A stretch of DNA of 25,495 nucleotides from Bacteroidales bacterium UBA4353 (GTDB taxonomy: Bacteria; Bacteroidota; Bacteroidia; Bacteroidales; Paludibacteraceae), in the NCBI GenBank assembly GCA_002394025.1, contig DGSV01000069.1, positions 1 to 25,495 on the forward strand, written 5' to 3'. The notes beneath the pieces were generated by a model, which saw only the letters and a program-made list of their open reading frames with translations, was not told the DNA's origin and did no database searches. The translations under genes were made by a program, and so were the position numbers. How positions within the stretch are numbered: the first letter of the stretch is position 1; each line of letters begins with the position of its first letter. This document shows, piece by piece, positions 24,333-25,495 of the stretch.

Positions 24333-25337
24333 ATGTTTTTCATTGTTCTGACCATATTGTTGTGTATTTGCTACTGCTGCTTTGTCATGTTTCTTCATCG
24401 TGGTTGGTCGTTATTACTTCGTCAAAAACCTTGCCAAAAAACTGACGTGTCAGTGTCAGTAGTTATGTGCCATCGTGATGAGCCGCCATCGGTGTTAAAG
24501 TCGTGGTATTCAGTCATTGACACTCAGACCCGTCAGGTGCCTCGATTTGTTGGCGATGATGACGCGTGGCGTGTGGGTAAGAAAGAGGCTTTACGCCGAC
24601 TCGTCAGTCAAGCCACTACTGACTATTGCCTATTCACTGATGCCGACGTGCAGGTCTGCCGGCATTGGGTTGAGGCGGTGAGTGAGGAAATATCTGAGGC
24701 GGATTTACTTCTGCTGCCCGTAAGTATTGATGTGTCGGACTCGACAGGTCTGTGGCAGTCTTTGTGGCAACGTATTCAGGCTCTGGAATTTGCGTCACTC
24801 GTAGGCTCGGGAATGGCGATGTGCGGCAACGGACATCCCATCATGTGCAACGGCGCAGGAATGGCGGTGAAGCGCACCGAATGGCTGCAAAGTTGGCGCG
24901 ATATGCACCCCGAGATACCTTCCGGCGACGACATATTCCTGCTCCATAGCTTTAAACGTCGAGGTCTGAAAATCCGATATACCACAAATTCACAAACGGT
25001 GGTCAGAACAAAGCCGAAGCAGACGTTGAGCGACTTCTGGCGGCAAAGGACGCGATGGACATCCAAAGCGTCGGCATATACCGACTTCGACACGCTGACC
25101 GTGGCGGCTTTTGTGGCGGCTACGAACTTATTAGCACTGCTGCTGCTCGCCAAACCAATATTCTTTGTCGTGTTCTGGATATTCAAATCACTGGCTGACT
25201 ACTCATTCCTCAAAAAACTACATATATTATATAACTACGGATATACACTTCCGCTGACAATGCTGATAAACATCTTCTATCCATTCTATGTCGTCGCAAC
25301 TGCCGTTGCCGGAATGTTTCGCGGCAAACAATGGTAA
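24333..25337 (+). CDS. Membrane-anchored family 2 glycosyltransferase, compact
   Basis: 334 aa. An N-terminal membrane segment (residues 2-20), a GT-A domain, then hydrophobic segments at about 256-285 and 305-330. Motifs: VSVVMCHRDE (41-50), GKKEAL (82-87), TDADVQV (102-108, metal binding), SGDD (197-200) and RQRTRW (237-242), the catalytic base and Q/RxxRW-type motif of processive or polytopic GT2 enzymes. The stretch between the first strand and GKKEAL is only ~35 residues, and the usual VDDxSxD strand is missing or replaced by FVGDDDAW; it looks deleted relative to relatives. The GT2 core otherwise appears complete. Probable role: transfer of a sugar to a lipid or glycan at the inner membrane. 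Confidence 0.85.
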   Translation: MFFIVLTILLCICYCCFVMFLHRGWSLLLRQKPCQKTDVSVSVVMCHRDEPPSVLKSWYSVIDTQTRQVPRFVGDDDAWRVGKKEALRRLVSQATTDYCLFTDADVQVCRHWVEAVSEEISEADLLLLPVSIDVSDSTGLWQSLWQRIQALEFASLVGSGMAMCGNGHPIMCNGAGMAVKRTEWLQSWRDMHPEIPSGDDIFLLHSFKRRGLKIRYTTNSQTVVRTKPKQTLSDFWRQRTRWTSKASAYTDFDTLTVAAFVAATNLLALLLLAKPIFFVVFWIFKSLADYSFLKKLHILYNYGYTLPLTMLINIFYPFYVVATAVAGMFRGKQW

Positions 25338-25342
25338 GATAA

Positions 25343-25374
25343 TTTGGAAGTTAAGAAAATTTTTCGTACCTTTG
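25343..25374 (+). promoter_or_regulatory. rpsF promoter
   Basis: TTTG (25343-25346), a 20-bp spacer and TACCTTTG (25367-25374) match the Bacteroidota consensus. Expected start near 25381, giving a leader of about 78 nt. Confidence 0.75.
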
Positions 25375-25379
25375 CAACC

Positions 25380-25406
25380 GCTTTGCGTCACCCCGAGTGA
25401 GCAAGC
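25380..25406 (+). promoter_or_regulatory. rpsF leader hairpin, possible S6:S18 autoregulatory site
   Basis: GCTTTGC and GCAAGC pair with one bulged T; inside, TCAC and GTGA pair around loop CCCGA. S6:S18 leader motifs known in other phyla are hairpins with a CCG-containing loop ahead of rpsF, and this fits loosely. If transcription starts near 25381 the stem's first base may be missing. Function is inferred. Confidence 0.4.
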
Positions 25407-25458
25407 ATAGTATTTTATTATTAACCAATTTATTAACTAATTCAAAACATTTAACAAG

Positions 25459-25495
25459 ATGTTGAATCATTACGAAACCGTTTTCATTTTGACTC
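25459..25495 (+). CDS. rpsF: 30S ribosomal protein S6 (5' part)
   Basis: Only the first 12 residues are in the window, MLNHYETVFILT, and they match the S6 N-terminus (NxYETVFIL-type) found across Bacteroidota. S6 binds 16S rRNA together with S18 in the platform of the small subunit. The gene runs off the right edge; rpsR and rplI usually follow it. ATG 25459 is preceded by an AT-rich leader typical of ribosomal protein genes in this phylum. Confidence 0.93.
   Translation, partial: MLNHYETVFILT

Overview
The window comes from a member of the Bacteroidales. The evidence is the repeated TAnnTTTG -7 promoter box with TTG/TTTG about 19-21 bp upstream, the lack of obvious Shine-Dalgarno sequences, a DPP IV-type S9 peptidase, an outer-membrane barrel protein with a carboxypeptidase-regulatory-like N-terminal domain, and the start of rpsF. 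The family is not resolved from sequence alone (Muribaculaceae or Prevotellaceae-like are plausible). The content is ordinary chromosome, rich in cell-envelope glycosylation genes. I see no complete insertion sequence, prophage or CRISPR array.

Layout. 1-290: the tail of an rRNA operon (spacer, 5S rRNA, perfect terminator). 376-4921 (minus): a tightly packed operon of a GtrB-like GT2, a 33-aa membrane micro-ORF, an LTA-synthase/sulfatase-fold enzyme and a polytopic membrane protein. It is preceded on the same strand by a ~310-nt structured RNA with its own promoter box and intrinsic terminator. 5459-7174 (plus): a secreted protein of unknown function. 7216-7611: a gene-poor stretch holding a second, inverted, partly homologous copy of that RNA. 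7612-11573 (minus): a GT-C-type membrane glycosyltransferase and dipeptidyl peptidase IV. 11720-16308 (plus): a four-gene surface polysaccharide operon (putative glycosyltransferase, Wzy-like polymerase, two GT4 enzymes) with overlapping or near-adjacent genes. 16319-16833: a repeat-dense non-coding block. 16834-19501: a single ChrA half-transporter divergent from a HAD phosphatase / UbiA-like / YgjP-like metallopeptidase operon. 19548-21992: an outer-membrane beta-barrel protein. 22121-23302: aroQ and a short PgeF-like protein. 23575-25337: a VWA protein divergent from a GT2 membrane glycosyltransferase. 25459-end: rpsF, with its own promoter and a leader hairpin.

The coherent theme is building and modifying extracytoplasmic glycans: lipid-linked sugar donors (GtrB-like GT2), GT-C enzymes, a polymerase, GT4 enzymes, a phospho-transferase-like enzyme of the LTA synthase fold, and a HAD/UbiA-like pair suggestive of polyprenyl-phosphate chemistry.

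The most interesting signals are non-coding. (1) A structured RNA at 4971-5296 has a long-range helix. Its 5' half recurs inverted at 7368-7460, and no reading frame is conserved between the copies. (2) A family of 9-bp tandem repeats centred on CTAG sits in four separate intergenic regions. (3) A ten-unit heptanucleotide repeat lies inside a glycosyltransferase gene, where copy-number change would shift the frame. (4) Several promoters have the -7 box almost touching the start codon, implying leaderless messages. All boundaries, alignments and pairings were made by eye.
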